Source: Tamarix chinensis
Lineage: Eukaryota; Streptophyta; Magnoliopsida; Caryophyllales; Tamaricaceae
Direction of reading: 5' to 3'
DNA: 64,000 nucleotides
Assembly: GCA_030549775.1 (NCBI GenBank)
Contig: CM060180.1
Location: forward strand, 32,461,090 to 32,525,089
The notes beneath the pieces were generated by a model. That model saw nothing but the letters and a program-made list of their open reading frames with translations. It was not told the origin of the DNA and did not search any database. Both the position numbers and the translations under genes were made by a program. Of the stretch, positions 45,011 through 58,555 are shown one piece after another (position 1 is the first letter of the stretch; every line of letters begins with the position of its first letter).

Positions 45011-46570
45011 TATTAATTATTCTACGGTGGGGGATTAGGATGCACCATAGAGGGTGATCAGAACTACCTTAAGGCCTTGATTACCCCCTCGAGAAATGGC
45101 ATGTTTTGTTCCTAGACCATTCTCCAAAGTACTCATATTAGCAATATTAGCTAATGGGATTTGATTTGTGTTTTTCTAATCCGTTGAATTTTTAGTATAA
45201 ATTGGGATGGAACTAATCTTTGTTGGCCCAATACCACTATTCTTGTGGGCATGGGTCTTTTGAGGTGAGGCACCTCTATCTCTATTCCCCTTTCATCTTT
45301 AGATACAGATGTGGTTGCTTGGGTAATAGGTTGCACATGACTAAGACCTGCTTTCTTAACAATTATGTCTGAAATATTCTCCTTAGCATTTTCCTTCTCA
45401 AAAAGGAAGAAATATTCCTCCAAATTAGCAAGGGTATAAAATCTTGATACCAAAAAATTAGACTTCTCCTTTTGTGAATTTTTTTTCCTTAACAATTGTG
45501 CTTTCCTTTTTTCTTATCGAGGTAATCGATTGCCGTTGATTGACTTGTCTCCAACTATTCCTACCAGAAACAATTATCCATGGCCCAAACTGCTGGGATT
45601 CTTCATCTACCTTTTGCTGCTATTGTTGAACAAGATTGTTAACAACCATAGTTGCCTCATTGTTAGCTTTAGAGTAATTAGGTAATTCTAGTACCAACAT
45701 CGGACATGAATCATGTGTATGGCCAAACCGACCACAGTAGAAGCATATCATTTGAATGCCTTCATACTCTATATTGTACAGAGTTGTACCAAGATAAAAC
45801 TTGGACAGTAAAGGCTTCTTTAGATCAAGTTCAACAGCTATGCGAACGAATTTCCCTATAGATGCCTCAGTAGTGCAAGCATCAAATCTGACAAAGTTAC
45901 CTATGCAATCTCCAATATGCTTCAACTTTTCTAGATTGCCATAATATTCTTAAGTGATCTCAGGTAATCTAACTCAAGGAAGGGTTGAAGCTACTAACCC
46001 TGTTGATGCCCGAAAATCGGGTGACCATCTTCGGATTGTTAGGTACTGCACATACACTACCCAGGGTCCTCCGGTGAGAATGTGCTCATAATCGTCTCTC
46101 TTTTGCCCTCTAAATTCCACAAATCTTTGAACTTCAAACTCATGGTTTCATAGCGAATCAATCGCCCAAGGACTTGATGATGATACACCGCCCCCAAGGC
46201 ATTCGTAACTCAATCTTCTCCTTCGCCAACAACCGAATTTGACGACCCTTCACATCGGGAACTTCTAGGTCATCTCGGCATTCCCCCACTTCCATATCTT
46301 CTAATTCCTACCATTCCTTATCATCGATTTGGCTGTAAACGACTCTCCTAACTTGTCCCAAAATAGGGGCGTTGAAAGAGAATCATTTCCACCATGGATT
46401 CTCAAGCTCATTCGCAGGTTCCTGAATTGGACCTTCATCCTGTTCTTTCTCCTATGTAGATCGCAAATCATGTTCCTTTTGAGACTCAAACATGGGAGCA
46501 TCATCAATCGCTTGCTGCAAACTCATAGATGCCTTTATCGCTATCCCCTTCGATGAGAGATGAGAAAGTA
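45011..46570 (-). pseudogene. LINE-3 ORF1 with CCHC zinc knuckle
   Basis: On the minus strand the ORF probably starts near 46525 (MSLQQAIDDAPMF). It contains GRLIRYETMSLKFKDLW and ILTGGPWVVYVQYLTIRRW (about 46160-46020), with a shortened DUF4283 core between, then IGDCIGNFVRFDA, FVRIAVELDLKKPL and ICFYCGRFGHTHDSCP (45920-45690), a CX2CX4HX4C zinc knuckle of the zf-CCHC_4 type. A poorly conserved tail (MLRKKNSQKEK..., 45495-45151) leads to ORF2. Frame changes break it. Its type differs from LINE-1 ORF1, so at least two LINE lineages are present. Its 5' end faces the BSD-domain gene about 570 bp away. Confidence 0.8.
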
Positions 46571-47141
46571 TACTTAATATTTCACTATAATATGCTTTAT
46601 ATTTTATTATTCTATTTTGGTGCTTCGCTACTATTATATCCATGTTTCTATGAAAAAACTAACTTATCATATTTTATCATCTTTATATTTATATTTTACT
46701 ACTAGTGTGTTATACTTAAAGATTATTTTTTATTATATTTTTTGTTTGCAAAAAATATATTAATATGAATATTTAATTGTAAAGGAAAAATCTCAGAAGC
46801 ATAGTGATATAATTTTTTTTATAATCCTATTCAGTGATATTTTAATTTAAAAAAAAATTATTGATGCTAGGCTGATATTAGAAGGATACACAATATTTAT
46901 GATGTATACGGTTAAAAAAAAATGGGGTCTTCCTCGTTAGAAAAAACGAAAAACCAACCAATAGTTGGAAGTGCCGGCAATGTACTGGTCCTTTACAACT
47001 CTACCTCTGAACTGAACTGCCCTCTAATCTCCCTTGCTCCCGACGGTCCACTTACTCTCTACCTACTTCCTCCATGTCTGGCTCTTAGTATAAGAGTTCC
47101 TCTGTCAAAACTTTCTTCTCCGGAAAAGAGAAGAAATAGGC
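46571..47141 (+). promoter_or_regulatory. Upstream region and probable 5' UTR of the BSD-domain gene
   Basis: AT-rich to about 46920, then C/T-rich (46985-47120), as is usual for plant 5' leaders. I see no TATA box that I would defend and no upstream exon. The region is shared head to head with the 5' end of LINE-3. Confidence 0.35.
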
Positions 47142-49588
47142 ATGTCTTGGCTTTCGATTCCACTTCCGAAACCTTTTGAATCCCACGAATTTACCGACGC
47201 CGACGAGGAAACTGCCTCTGCATCCAGCCGACCCGTAGACAATAATGATGCTGCCACCGCAAATGATGATTTGAGAGGTGGCGGCAGATTCAAAGACGGT
47301 ATTTCAGCCATCAGCGAAACTATCAGCCGTCAATTACTCGGCGTTGCTACCTTCCTCGCTCCCCCACCTTTCCCAGAAACTACTGCTATATTTCAACAAC
47401 CAGAACCCAATTGTTCTTCTGGTTCTTCTTCCTCTTCTCTAACACTTGCTGGTATTAGGAGTGATCTTGAGGAGATTGGTGGCAGCTTTAAGTCTTCGCT
47501 TTCAATGCTATCAAGCAACAGAGCTGTGAGTGAAATTTCGAAACTGGCGTCGAGTTTGTTTCAAATGGATGATGATTTAAACAGAAGTGATGAGAGTGAT
47601 CATGGGGAGAGTGATGTCTCACGCGTTGGGATTAGTGATGAAGTCGTTGAATTTGTGAATGGGATTTCCAAGCGGCCTGACTGTTGGACTGATTTTCCAT
47701 TATCAATTGATGAAGGTATGCAAATATTATGTCTTACTGTCGTTTATTTGTGAAACAGTTCATGAACTATTTGCTTTTAGTTATCAACTTTTCTTCGGTT
47801 AAGTTCCCGCTCATTAAAATTGATTGATTTCTTGAAGTGTATGTCAACTTTGGATATTTGTGGCTTCATATGCATAGCAGTGGCATGGCCGCGTGGCTTC
47901 TAAAATTTAAATCTAAAATTTGTGGCTTCTTATTCATATGAGGTGGTTATCTCCTGTCATTATTATCTCTTTATACGAGTGTGTCGTGGATTGGACTTCC
48001 TTCTATTCATAATAAGTACCCCTTTAATATCCATATCCAAAAGAAAATCACTTTTGGAATTTACACACTCCGATAAAAATAATTTTTGAATTTCGCTCAC
48101 ACCGATTGACAAGAAAAAAAAATTAATACATAGATGATAAAAGTGGAAAATGAAGTTTGATTTTTCCAAAAATATCTTTCAATCATGGCTGTGGGTGCTT
48201 TAATGACAAGCTTATTCGGCCTGGATCGATAGGATTGACATGACTTGAGTCATTGTGGATTAACTTGAGGCATTTAGATGCATAAGCTGGAAGATGAGTG
48301 ATGATGCAGAGACTACTTGGTGATTGGATGGATATATTTCAAGCAAGGGTAGTAGCGAACTATCAACTAGCAAGAAGCTAATTAGTGAAAATGCCCTATA
48401 GAATGAGTATGCATTGCTGCATATCATATTTGAACCATAGTCATTCCTTTGGTGCACACAAACAGGGAACATATGGATTAAAGAATGCTATTATGGTGGT
48501 TTCTCAGCAATTCTATGATTTCTCAGTTAACTTCAGCTATCTATTTGGGTCCCCATTTCACTTTGTTTGGTGTAACCTTATTTGGGATTTTGGCTTCTTG
48601 GTTTATGATCAGTTTGGGCTAAATCTTAGCCTTATATCTCTTCCCCAGGCAATCTGCCAACTTGAACATTCTTTATGCGCTATTCAGGGCTCTAGAATCT
48701 CAAAACTTTCAACTTTAGCCTGAATTGTGAACTGCCTTTCTTCATACTAGCTACTTTATTGGTTACTTTTCTGATGCTATGGAGCATGATTGGCAATTAG
48801 CAGATTCGCAAATAGCACATAGCGTCAGCTGATTCGACTGGTGTTTAACATTAACCATTTGTATAGAGATGTTTGGTAATATTACTTGATAGTGATAGCT
48901 ATTATTGAACTGAAGGTATAAAATGGATTCAGAAAATCTAATTGTAAATTATTATTTTTGTCTGCAGATTGCCGTTTGTCTCCTGCTCAGTCTGAACATG
49001 CTTCAATTATTGAACATTTGGTTCCAACTTTTGCTACTCTTAGAGCCAACCTTACCAGTGACATGAGCAGCGAGAAATTTTGGATGATATACTTCATTCT
49101 GTTGATTCCTAGGTTGGAGGAGAACGACTTAGAGTTGCTTTCCACTCCTGAGGCAAGAATTACACATTTACTATATTGCTTTTCCTTTTTTTTTTCTTCT
49201 CCTGTGGGATTGAGGTGGGGCATTTGCTGTGTCAAGTTTAGTGCACTGAACCCATATTTCAGAAGCTAGGTTTGCTGATTGATTCCTACTGCAGTGCAAC
49301 TGCGTTCCTTGCTTTTGGCCTTTTATGCTATAGTTTGGGAAAATTGTAGTTGTTGGCTTCTTAACTTATTTAGAAAATAAATCCGTTTCAGGTCTATAGA
49401 TTTTTAGCATGTATATTAAGAGAAATTTAAGTTAAGAATAAATTAAACACAAATTGACTAAAATGTCTGCATTAGAACTTGAACATTTTTGTTGTTATGA
49501 TATTAGTGTGGTAATAGTTTGGTAGAGATTAAATTAGAAAATATAAAAATTAATTTTGTTGGAACTTGAAGGAGGACTTGTATTATGG

Positions 49589-49621
<33 letters not shown>

Positions 49622-50938
49622 CTATCTATCGTGAAATTGAGGGAGAAAATTGTGGTTAGAAAGTTGGTGTTTATTGGTGATGGTGGAATATTAGGCTTTG
49701 TTTGGATGAAGGGGTTCTAGGAGAATTTCACTTTGAGAAAGAATTTGTTAGGTATTTTAGCCTTAGAGAAAAGCATGTGACTTTCTTTACATCTCGTACT
49801 TAATTCTCTTTAGAAGTCCTCTTTTCTTTCTTAAGCTTGGTTTGGGAAATCTGTGGTTATTGGTTTGAGAAAGTTGTAGTTGTTGGTTGTTGTGTCTAGT
49901 TCATATTTATTAGAAATGTAAAAGGTTACCAAAATACATTTGAAATTTCTAAATATTTGCAGTTAAAAAGCTATGCTTAGGGTCCAAACCAAGCCTTATT
50001 CATATTCTCCATTTCTTTTTTTCTGTACTTTTCATCCCTGTAAGGCCTGTGATGGTATATTGGCCACTCACTGACTTCAATGAATGTTGCCACCGTAATT
50101 TGCTAAGAAGCTCCTTCTTTAGGTTTTTTTTTTTTTTCATTTTTTTGGCTGACAAATTGTATCGATATTTCTTATAATTCTTAGACGTGCATCTTTGGTT
50201 AAAGAGCCATTGGAAATTCATGGGGAAAAGTAATTTGAAATTGGCCTTATATGTAATACCTTACCCAATGTCAGGTATTTGGTGCATTCCCTATCAATTT
50301 ATTTATTTTTAATAGTCCGTAGGTTTTTTTTTAAGTTTCAACATGCCAGAATCCTGGGCTTCAGTTTATGCTTAGAGTTGATGTTATATCAAAAGATTTC
50401 TTTGTTTGACAGTGTGATTTTGCAGATTGTTGAAGCAAGAGATTCTCTTTTAATGACGCTGAAAGAAAAGAGGAATGCAAAGTTGGATAACTCTGATAAG
50501 CCACAGAAAAACAGTTTGTGGCGGGCTGAAACCAAAGGTGCCAGTGACCATGAGAAAATTAAGGGCAGTTCATCTGAGGAGAAAGCTGCTTTGGCTGAGA
50601 GTGGAATTTTATTAAGTGGGACAGAAAACAAAGGAGAAAACACTGATAAGCTGTTAGAAGTGGAAGACGATGGTAAGGGCTGTAATGCTGATCCGAGGAA
50701 GCAGCTCAAAAATGAGGATGGATTTTGTTTCAGTGATTTAGAGGATGATTCTGATCAACAACCAGGAAGAATACAAGATACTGGGACATCCTTACTTGAC
50801 AGTTCAACTGAATGGGTTCAGCTGAGCAGAAATACAGATTGTGATAATGTTCGTCTTATAGAACATCATTTCACCTCAAGAGATGGAGATTCAGAGGGGC
50901 AATCAAGTGACTGGCTTGCTGTTGATGAGTTTGACTGA
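47142..50938 (+). CDS. BSD-domain protein, 423 aa, three exons
   Basis: Exons are 47142-47715, 48968-49152 and 50426-50938; phases join without a break (GAA G|AT TGC; CCT GAG|ATT GTT) and total 424 codons with the stop. The start is the first ATG of the frame (MSWLSIPLP). Residues 70-160 are Ser-rich with short amphipathic stretches (ISETISRQLLGVATFL; DLEEIGGSFKSSLSML). The BSD domain spans about 165-265: FVNGISKRPDCWTDFP, then SSEKFWMIYFILL with the diagnostic FW (229-230) and YF (233-234). The tail is acidic and polar, with FSDLEDDSDQQ, STEWVQLS and SSDWLAVDEFD. BSD domains occur in TFIIH p62 and in synapse-associated and plant nuclear proteins of uncertain role; I cannot assign a reaction. 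Intron 1 is GT-AG (1252 bp). Intron 2 (1273 bp) starts with GC. The gene converges on the SPOC gene. Confidence 0.88.
49590..49620. repeat. (AT)n microsatellite in BSD gene intron 2
   Basis: About 15 AT dinucleotides, GCAATATATAT... to ATATAGGC. Confidence 0.9.
49834..49995. mobile_element. Tourist-like MITE in BSD gene intron 2 (162 bp)
   Basis: The left end AGCTTGGTTTGGG and the right end, reverse-complemented GGCTTGGTTTGGA, form imperfect inverted repeats. TTA stands on both sides (49831-49833, 49996-49998), the 3-bp duplication of PIF/Harbinger elements. Just to the left, TTAGGCTTTGTTTGGATG at 49691 is a related end, so two overlapping or nested copies are possible. Confidence 0.6.
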
Positions 50939-52126
50939 CAGTGTGCCTGCTGCTTGATTCACACTATCCCTTCAACTGTAAAGCTTCACTTGCCATCAAA
51001 ACAATATGGGTTTTGTATTATAAAAGTACCTGTGTTTATAAATCAGCGATCGAGTTCTGAATAGATTTCTTGTTCCATTGTTAAATCCTACCAAGGGTTT
51101 TGAACTTCTGTTTCCCCCTCGTGTACAGTGGTCTGACCAGACTGCTTCTATTAGATGCATAACTTCACCAGTCATAAATGTGATCTGGGGCATCAGGAAT
51201 CATAGAGCTGTAGGTTTCGGGAATAATAGGTTGTTTTGCATCAAATATTCTGCACGAAAATTGGAATATTTACCTTGGCTTTTTGCATGGAACGGTGGCT
51301 GTGGTTCGATTTGGAAAAGAAATGATTAAAATACTACATCGACTGTAGATTCTTGAAAAATGCTCTTCCCTTTGTCTGATTTATTTTCAAAGTTATTTAA
51401 GAATTCTTTTAGTTGGGGAGGGGCGGGGGAGGTTTACACCCAAAATTGACAAAAAAGTATTTCAAGACAAATATTTTAAGTATGATTTTATAAAAATATA
51501 AATGTTATGAATTCGTTTTTATAGAAATATAAATATTTTGAGTTTATTTTTATTAACATATTAATATGACATTGTTTTAAAAAAATAAATTTAAAACATA
51601 AATGTTTAAAATTTGTTGGCATAGATATTTGAACTTTATTTTTTATTAAAATATAAATAAAAATAACCAAAACTATCTAAAAACTATTATTTATAAACCA
51701 TCATACATTTAAATAAAATTTAAATATTTGTCTTTATAAATAAAATTGTTTATATTTTTATAAGAATAACTATTAAATATTTGAATAAAATATAAACGTT
51801 TTGATATACAATATACAATGTCAGACTAACTTTTGACTATACTTGAGAGGAAAATGATGTCCGCTCAGGGAGTAAATTCGTAACTTGGAACCGAATAAAA
51901 GACGGCCTGATTGGTATCAGCACACTAGGGATCAAAGCATAGGCATTGATTTGCAAACTCCTTCCATTTAAAACAGAGCCTCATGTAGAATTCAAAACAT
52001 CAAAGAGATCTACTGCATATACATAGATTGCTAGCCTTTCCTAGAAACCACGAGTGTTGTGAACTTTTTTTTTCTTTCCTTTTATCCATTTTTTTTCTGT
52101 GGCATTACTAGAGTCATGTCTACAGT
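50939..52126. other. Intergenic region between convergent genes
   Basis: The region holds the 3' UTRs of both genes. Up to about 51330 the sequence keeps the composition of gene space; 51470-51840 is very AT-rich with repeated AAATATAAA phrases. GGGGAGGGGCGGGGGAGG stands at 51416-51432. No further gene is seen. Confidence 0.5.
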
Positions 52127-55100
52127 CTACATAGGTGCTGCACTACTAGAATTAGATGACCTGCACCGCTTCTTTCCATCACGGCATCCATCCACTCCAC
52201 CTCTTGGGATGGACAAGTTTCGTGATTGATCACATGGGTTCAATTGAGGCCTCAAAGAACGTACCTCTGTAGAAGAATGTGGCTCCCAGCGTCTGTGAGC
52301 ATTAGCAGGCTGTGAATGGTTTAGGAACTGAGCAAATGGTTTAGGACGCAGAGGGCCAGAAGTTGAATACACACACAAAGGATTTGCATCTTTGGAGTTT
52401 GAAGCAATTAATGAGCCAGGTCGTTGAACTGGAGGTAGTGGCTTCGGCTGCTTAAAATAAGAAGGTTGCCATTCAGGCATATCGTCATCATCATCATCAA
52501 AAATATTTTTCGTTTTGGTGCCCAATGTTGGGCTATTAGCAATTGCAGTCATGTTGTGGCTGCAACCCATCTGGCTAGGAGCTCCTTGTACTCGCCCTCT
52601 CACCCCATGCGATGACCCATTGTTGTCTCTGGGAATTTGAGATGAAATCAGCTCAGTACTTACCTCCGCTTTACCCAACATAGAAGATGGAATTGGAATT
52701 TGAGAAACTGCAGCTTCAAAGTCAAATTCGGGAAGATCATCGTCATCAGGAACCGGAGTAGTTTCTTTTGGAGCATCTGGAGGTGATAGGATAGAGTTTA
52801 GGATTTCCAAGCTTGAAGGGGGTAGAACAGACTTCAGAAGCTCCAAATTTCCTGTTTGATCCTTCACGCCTAAGTTTTGCAGTATAGATGCTTCAATTTC
52901 TGACAACTTATTGAGGATAACCTGAACCGAGGCCAGCTCACCAGGCGATAAAGCTCTTCCTCCAATATGAATTGAAGAGGATCCAATACTGAGAGAGACA
53001 GGAGTGACACTGCTTGAAGAGTTACCGACCTCTTGGGCTTTTGAAGTTTCAATACTCTCGCTTTCTCTGCCATTTTCCCCCAAATCTCCAACTGCAGCCA
53101 GCTTCTTTTCAGGTGTTGGTTGCATGGTTGCCTGGTTTAGATTTGCTTTAGATGAATCCTTCCCGACAACTTGCTGGACAGAAGAGCAAGAAGACGGCAC
53201 TGATTGTGATACAATCTTCGGTAACCTCGTTGTAACAGGATCAAAGACTCTGCTTTTCCGCCATACAGCACAACCAATCAGTGGACCTTGGTTTTTATCA
53301 ACAGCTACCATGCGCTTAAGAAAACCATGCTTATCTAGTATTGTGAAAATAGTGTCACTATGAGGGCAGACGTAAAGATCAAAGCCAGATGATATCCGAG
53401 CAAACCCAACCCTCTCCCCTTCTTCGTACCTGCTAGCAACCTGTTTGAGTGAAAATAAACCATGAATCTTCCCTGATAAAAAGGCATCACGGAAAATATA
53501 CTGTTTCAATTCTCTTTACTTACCTCTTTCATGGCTTTGAGTTCAGCATCAGAGGATCCTTCTTTACAGCAAAGTGACAACACCTTACAAGGAAAATGAA
53601 AATTTGTCAGCTCTGTTTCAAGTCAATGTTGACTAATAATAACATATTTTAACATCTTTAAAGAGCATGGAGCTAAAGTTCACTGAACAAGGCATTACGG
53701 TCATATCACAAATGTTACACTTTTACACCACGTGTTACATGCCATAAACAGATTTACATGGAAATATAAGACCAGATAGACGTATGGATGCTCAATCCAC
53801 CAACGATTTCTCCCAAATAGGCCCATTTTTACTCTTCGTTTCCAACTATCCCATATTTCTCCAATCAAGATTCACTACTTTCTACATTAGAACTCCAAAA
53901 AGGACAGATATATGTTAGGCTTGTACCGCAACAGGGCAGTTTACAATTGCATATACCCTCAGGATAAGATAACAGAACCGGCGCGAACAAAAGACACATC
54001 CCTTGGAATTTCTCCTAAATATTTTATGATCAGAAATGCATTGTTTCTACAACAGCAAGCCAAGCACCATGGGAGGTAGGCATCATATTAAACAGGATAC
54101 CTTAGCAACAGCAGTACCCCAAAAACAAGGAAAGAAACTCAGTTGCTTCTGAGTAGCCAAACGTGGAAACAAACTGTACTGTAAGATGAGGAAGAGGTAA
54201 GGTTAAAAAAATCAATCAGAAATCAAAAGACTTGTTGCCTCAAAAAGATATCAGACCATCCAGCTTTGTGTGTCATGGATGACACTTGTTTTGAAAACTA
54301 TTACTCAATCAAGCTGTGCCCATTTACGCCTCTAGTTTCTTAGTAAGGCCTACAGAAACATCCAAAATGGTAAGGTAACATAACAGCAAACTAGAACAGA
54401 GCATATCAGTACAAGCAACTCTTCGTTTATTCTAGATAGGATTGTAAATGAGTTGAGCCGAACTTTTAACGAATTGAGTCAGTTGTGAGCTTTTGTGATA
54501 AATTAACTAAACTCACGAGCTTTTGCACTATAAACAACTTTTAAGCTTAAATTCTTCATGCTTCAGCTCAGCTCATCTAGTTAAATAAACAAGCAGAGCC
54601 AAGCCCTTAGTGAACCGAGTCCAAAAAGCTCACGAGCCGGCTCTTTTTATTCACAATCCTAATTCTAGAAGCATATCAGCATATGCCTTGTGCAATATTT
54701 TACTTCTTTTACTGTTCCTATGTCATCTGGTCCTGCTTCAGATAATAAAAAAGCTGGCAAGGCTCAAGAACCAGCACCTGTTGTGATACCCAGGAGTGTT
54801 ATCACAGGAGATCACTATATTATTGTCATAATTTATATTTTCCCTATTAGAGCAGATCATTTTAGGATCTGTTCTCCTCAGCTCATATTTAGAACTTAAA
54901 CAGATCAGAAAATAACAACATTTCAATACTCAATTATAATAATGATGATGGTAATATAAAATTAATAATAATAATTATTATTATTATTCAAATGATAGTA
55001 ATGATAACCACAGTAGTATACTAATAAATAAAATATCAATTATGAGAATAATTATGGTAAAATAATAATAATAATAACAGCTCATCCAAAATTTTGCTTC

Positions 55101-58100
55101 AGCTCCAGTATCCAGATCAGTAAAAAATAAGCTAAAGAGAAGGGGCTTTAGTATCTTATAATCAGGAAATGGAAGGAGTATTCACAAGCACTAGAAAACA
55201 GTAATATCAAACAATGACGATGTCTGACAGCGGTGTGTTGTTTGATCCTAGTATCATAGTTGGGATAATCATCCATTTAGGTTTTGCACGGTCTTTCACT
55301 CTTTGACTACTAAATTCCAATGACAAACATTAATGAAATTTCATTGTGTACTCCTTACGGAAGACATGCAACTCAAAGTAGCATATTTTCAAGTCAAATT
55401 CCACCCGGGAATTAAGGAAAGTACTTCATTTCTTTTGCTTGGGTGCAGCAGTTATTTAGTCATAAAAATGTGATCGGATCAGACAGAAAAATCAGTGATA
55501 TGCCCTTCTTGCTCCGAACAGTTCACAGAAAAGCTCTGGACATTTCACAAGTCCCGCTGGAGCTCAATTCCCATATTCAATTGGTAGCCTATTATGATAA
55601 AAACTGAGACTTGCTCCATCAGTGCAGGCAGGCAGGATATCAAGCTAACACTTCGTAACAGAAGTTTAAGCACCCCACTAACCGAAATCACTCTCTCAAA
55701 GTCACCCCTTTCAAGTCTAATCTCAGATTCCGATTAAATGGGATGTACATCAAGAAGCCAAACTACATGTCCGCTACAGAGCATCATTTATACTCGCTAT
55801 TCAATAGAAAGAGAGGATTAGAATTAAACGCTACTGTTAATTAAATAGAATTAATAAAAGACGAGCCAGCCGAAAGTGAGCCTTTTGCTTTTTGCTTCAT
55901 TTCTTGCTTGTTGCTTCTATACGAGTCTGAATAACTAATTATAAAGAGGTTTTTTTTTTTTTTTAACATCACAATTGGTTAAGAATAAAAAGAGTTCGTC
56001 AGTTCATGACTTACATCAAAACTTTTAGCTCGATTCCTAGATACGAATTCTTAAGTAGGATTTCTGTCAAGATATCCAATGCTTCCACTTCAGATGGATT
56101 ACCCCGACCCCCCAAAAGAAAACCCCCATAACAGAAAAAACCTTCCATCTTGTGCCCATGTAAAAGATTTCCGAGGGGTGACAAAGTTTACACGGTGCTG
56201 CTGGTGTGTGGATAGTAAATTGTCAAAAAATGTCGCAATAGTTCTGAACTTCGCCAGTTAAATTGAAATAATAATTTGAGAATAATACATTTGCCAAATG
56301 GAGCCTTATTGTGGTTTAGATGAAGATAAACATGGCAAACTAAGTAATTTTACAAATTCGCTATCCTAGCTTATCTTTGGACTACGATGTTATAAAATGA
56401 AGAAATTTTATAAGTCGAGATTCTAAAGATAAGAACTTCTAAATCTGCATCATTTTAAAAACGTCTGGTTGGACGGATCTTTTTGTAGAAAGTATCTCGG
56501 GGTCCCAAAAAGCCGTAGCCTGCCAACAGCATGATGGCATTGGAGCAGTGGAAGGTCAACATGAGACATAAACCCCGCACCTAATATGTCGAATTTGGTC
56601 ACTGATCTAAGATCAACAGGACTCATAAACCCCACCAACTAATATGTCGAAAACTTTACGAGTCTCGTAGCTTTAAAATTCTTACCGTGCTTTAAACAAG
56701 GGATTTTGGACCAATTTATTCACATATTCCCCCCTCAAAACTAAGCATACCCCCTCCAATTTTTCCACCCCGATGTGCTATCAGGAGTACATTCCTGGGC
56801 AAGGGATTTGGTGGATAACATCTCTCTAGATGAATAGTCGAGGTCAAAGATATCCTAGTGTATCTAGAATGAAAAAAGAAAATTACAAAAAAAATATATA
56901 TATATATATGTTTTTCAAACAAAGATTTATAGAAGGGTATTCCTACAAAAAATAAAATAAATAAATAAATAAAAATCTCTGTTTAAAATGCTGACACAAG
57001 AAATATATACACACCATCAAGCGTCCCTAAGGTTGAAGTTTCATCCAAACATTCTCGCTCTTATGGGATGTTTGGTATAAGGGTTACGCGAGTGGAAAAA
57101 GTACCTCATAACAAAGTAACAAACAACCAATAGTATGTGAATTTTCTACGGTTGCAGACATGATGGTTCTGGACAGACTAACTTAGGGGGTTAAGGACAA
57201 CTAACATTTCATAATTTCCTTTTCCGACAGAGCCCTGTCGTGTTAATTAGAAACCGGCCAGTCAACTTCCCTTTTACATTTTCTTGAACTCCAATCTTTG
57301 ACGACATAACCGTTGCTTCACTAAGTGTGCTTATCCGTTCTAGTTTCACATCCATGAAAAAATAGCTGTTGGAATAGTCCACGATGAATCAGACAGGAAA
57401 AGTAATGAAAATGGCTGCTTGATTTCTGTGGTGAGCATGCTCAATCTTTCACTGATCATGATATTTGTTTTATTACCGACTAAGATGCTGCGGTACTTAT
57501 CATTTCTCTCTTACCCCCCCCCTCCTTCCTGATTAGTAGAGCGTTATTAATCACAGCAACCCCCCCTTTTGTTTGGAACTACTTTAAAAGAGAAGTAATT
57601 TTAACCATACTCACTTTTTTAAGAAAAGTTTAAAAATCTTTTTTTTTTCTGAATAATTGTTTATTTCAAGCAGATGCAAACTGGGCACGATGATGCTGTA
57701 ATTAATGTAGTAATACGCACGAGCCTAGGATAGGGCATTACAGCAAGGACTGCTGAGGGGCGAAATCAGAGAATAACACAAGGCAATCTGTTCAACAATG
57801 AGTATCGACGCATTTTTTTACGCTCAACCAGTTGATTATTATACCAATTTTCATCGAACTTAGAAAAACGGGACTATGAGACAGGCCTTGTTGAAGCCTT
57901 TTCTCTACCCAGGTTCGGTCATCAAACAATTTGCAGTGATAGATCCGAGTAATAGATGCCTGTATCCTAACAATGTGTCACTTGTTGTAGCTAATTCCTT
58001 CAGAACTTACAAATTAACCTTCCCAAGTTTACTCCTTTCGGTCTACATAAAGACTTTCTGTAACGTAAAAAGAAAAAGACGGCGGTTTCTTTAAAAACGC

Positions 58101-58514
58101 AAGTCATGTTAGGGACGATCTTTTGACTTCTAATCTCAATCTTATACAAAGTTTTTTTTGCCCTCTTTTTTGATGGATTCCATTTTAGTACCTGATATTT
58201 GACCTAATATTATACAAATACCTAGTATTTTAAATAAGTTCCTCCACATTTCAAAATCAGTATTAATTCGGTCCCTTGTGCATTAATAAAGTTAGATTAG
58301 ATTAATTTTAATACAATTAAGGTGATTATTTAAAATAAATACTAAAGATTACCTAAAATTCCTAAATATTATTGAAAAAAGCTGGGGGAAAATTCTGGCA
58401 AAATAGGAAACTGAAAAATATTAAATATTTAATAAATCTGAGAAAATCTAATAAAAAAACATACATTTTTTCTTGAAAATTTTCTGAATTTTTTTCACTT
58501 TTTTATTAAAAAAA

Positions 58515-58555
<41 letters not shown>

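Noticed and set aside
49153..49269. Continuation of exon 2 of the BSD gene to a stop near 49269
   Set aside because: It breaks the BSD domain; joining 49152 to 50426 restores the conserved reading, at the price of a GC donor.
50279..50425. Upstream part of the last-exon frame as a separate start
   Set aside because: It is intron sequence ahead of the acceptor TTTTGCAG; the coding match begins at 50426.
53441..53509. Start codon at 53509 giving a 460-aa protein
   Set aside because: This ATG lies in an intron: the SPOC domain continues from the exon at 53524-53583 through GTAAGT...ACAG into 53440.
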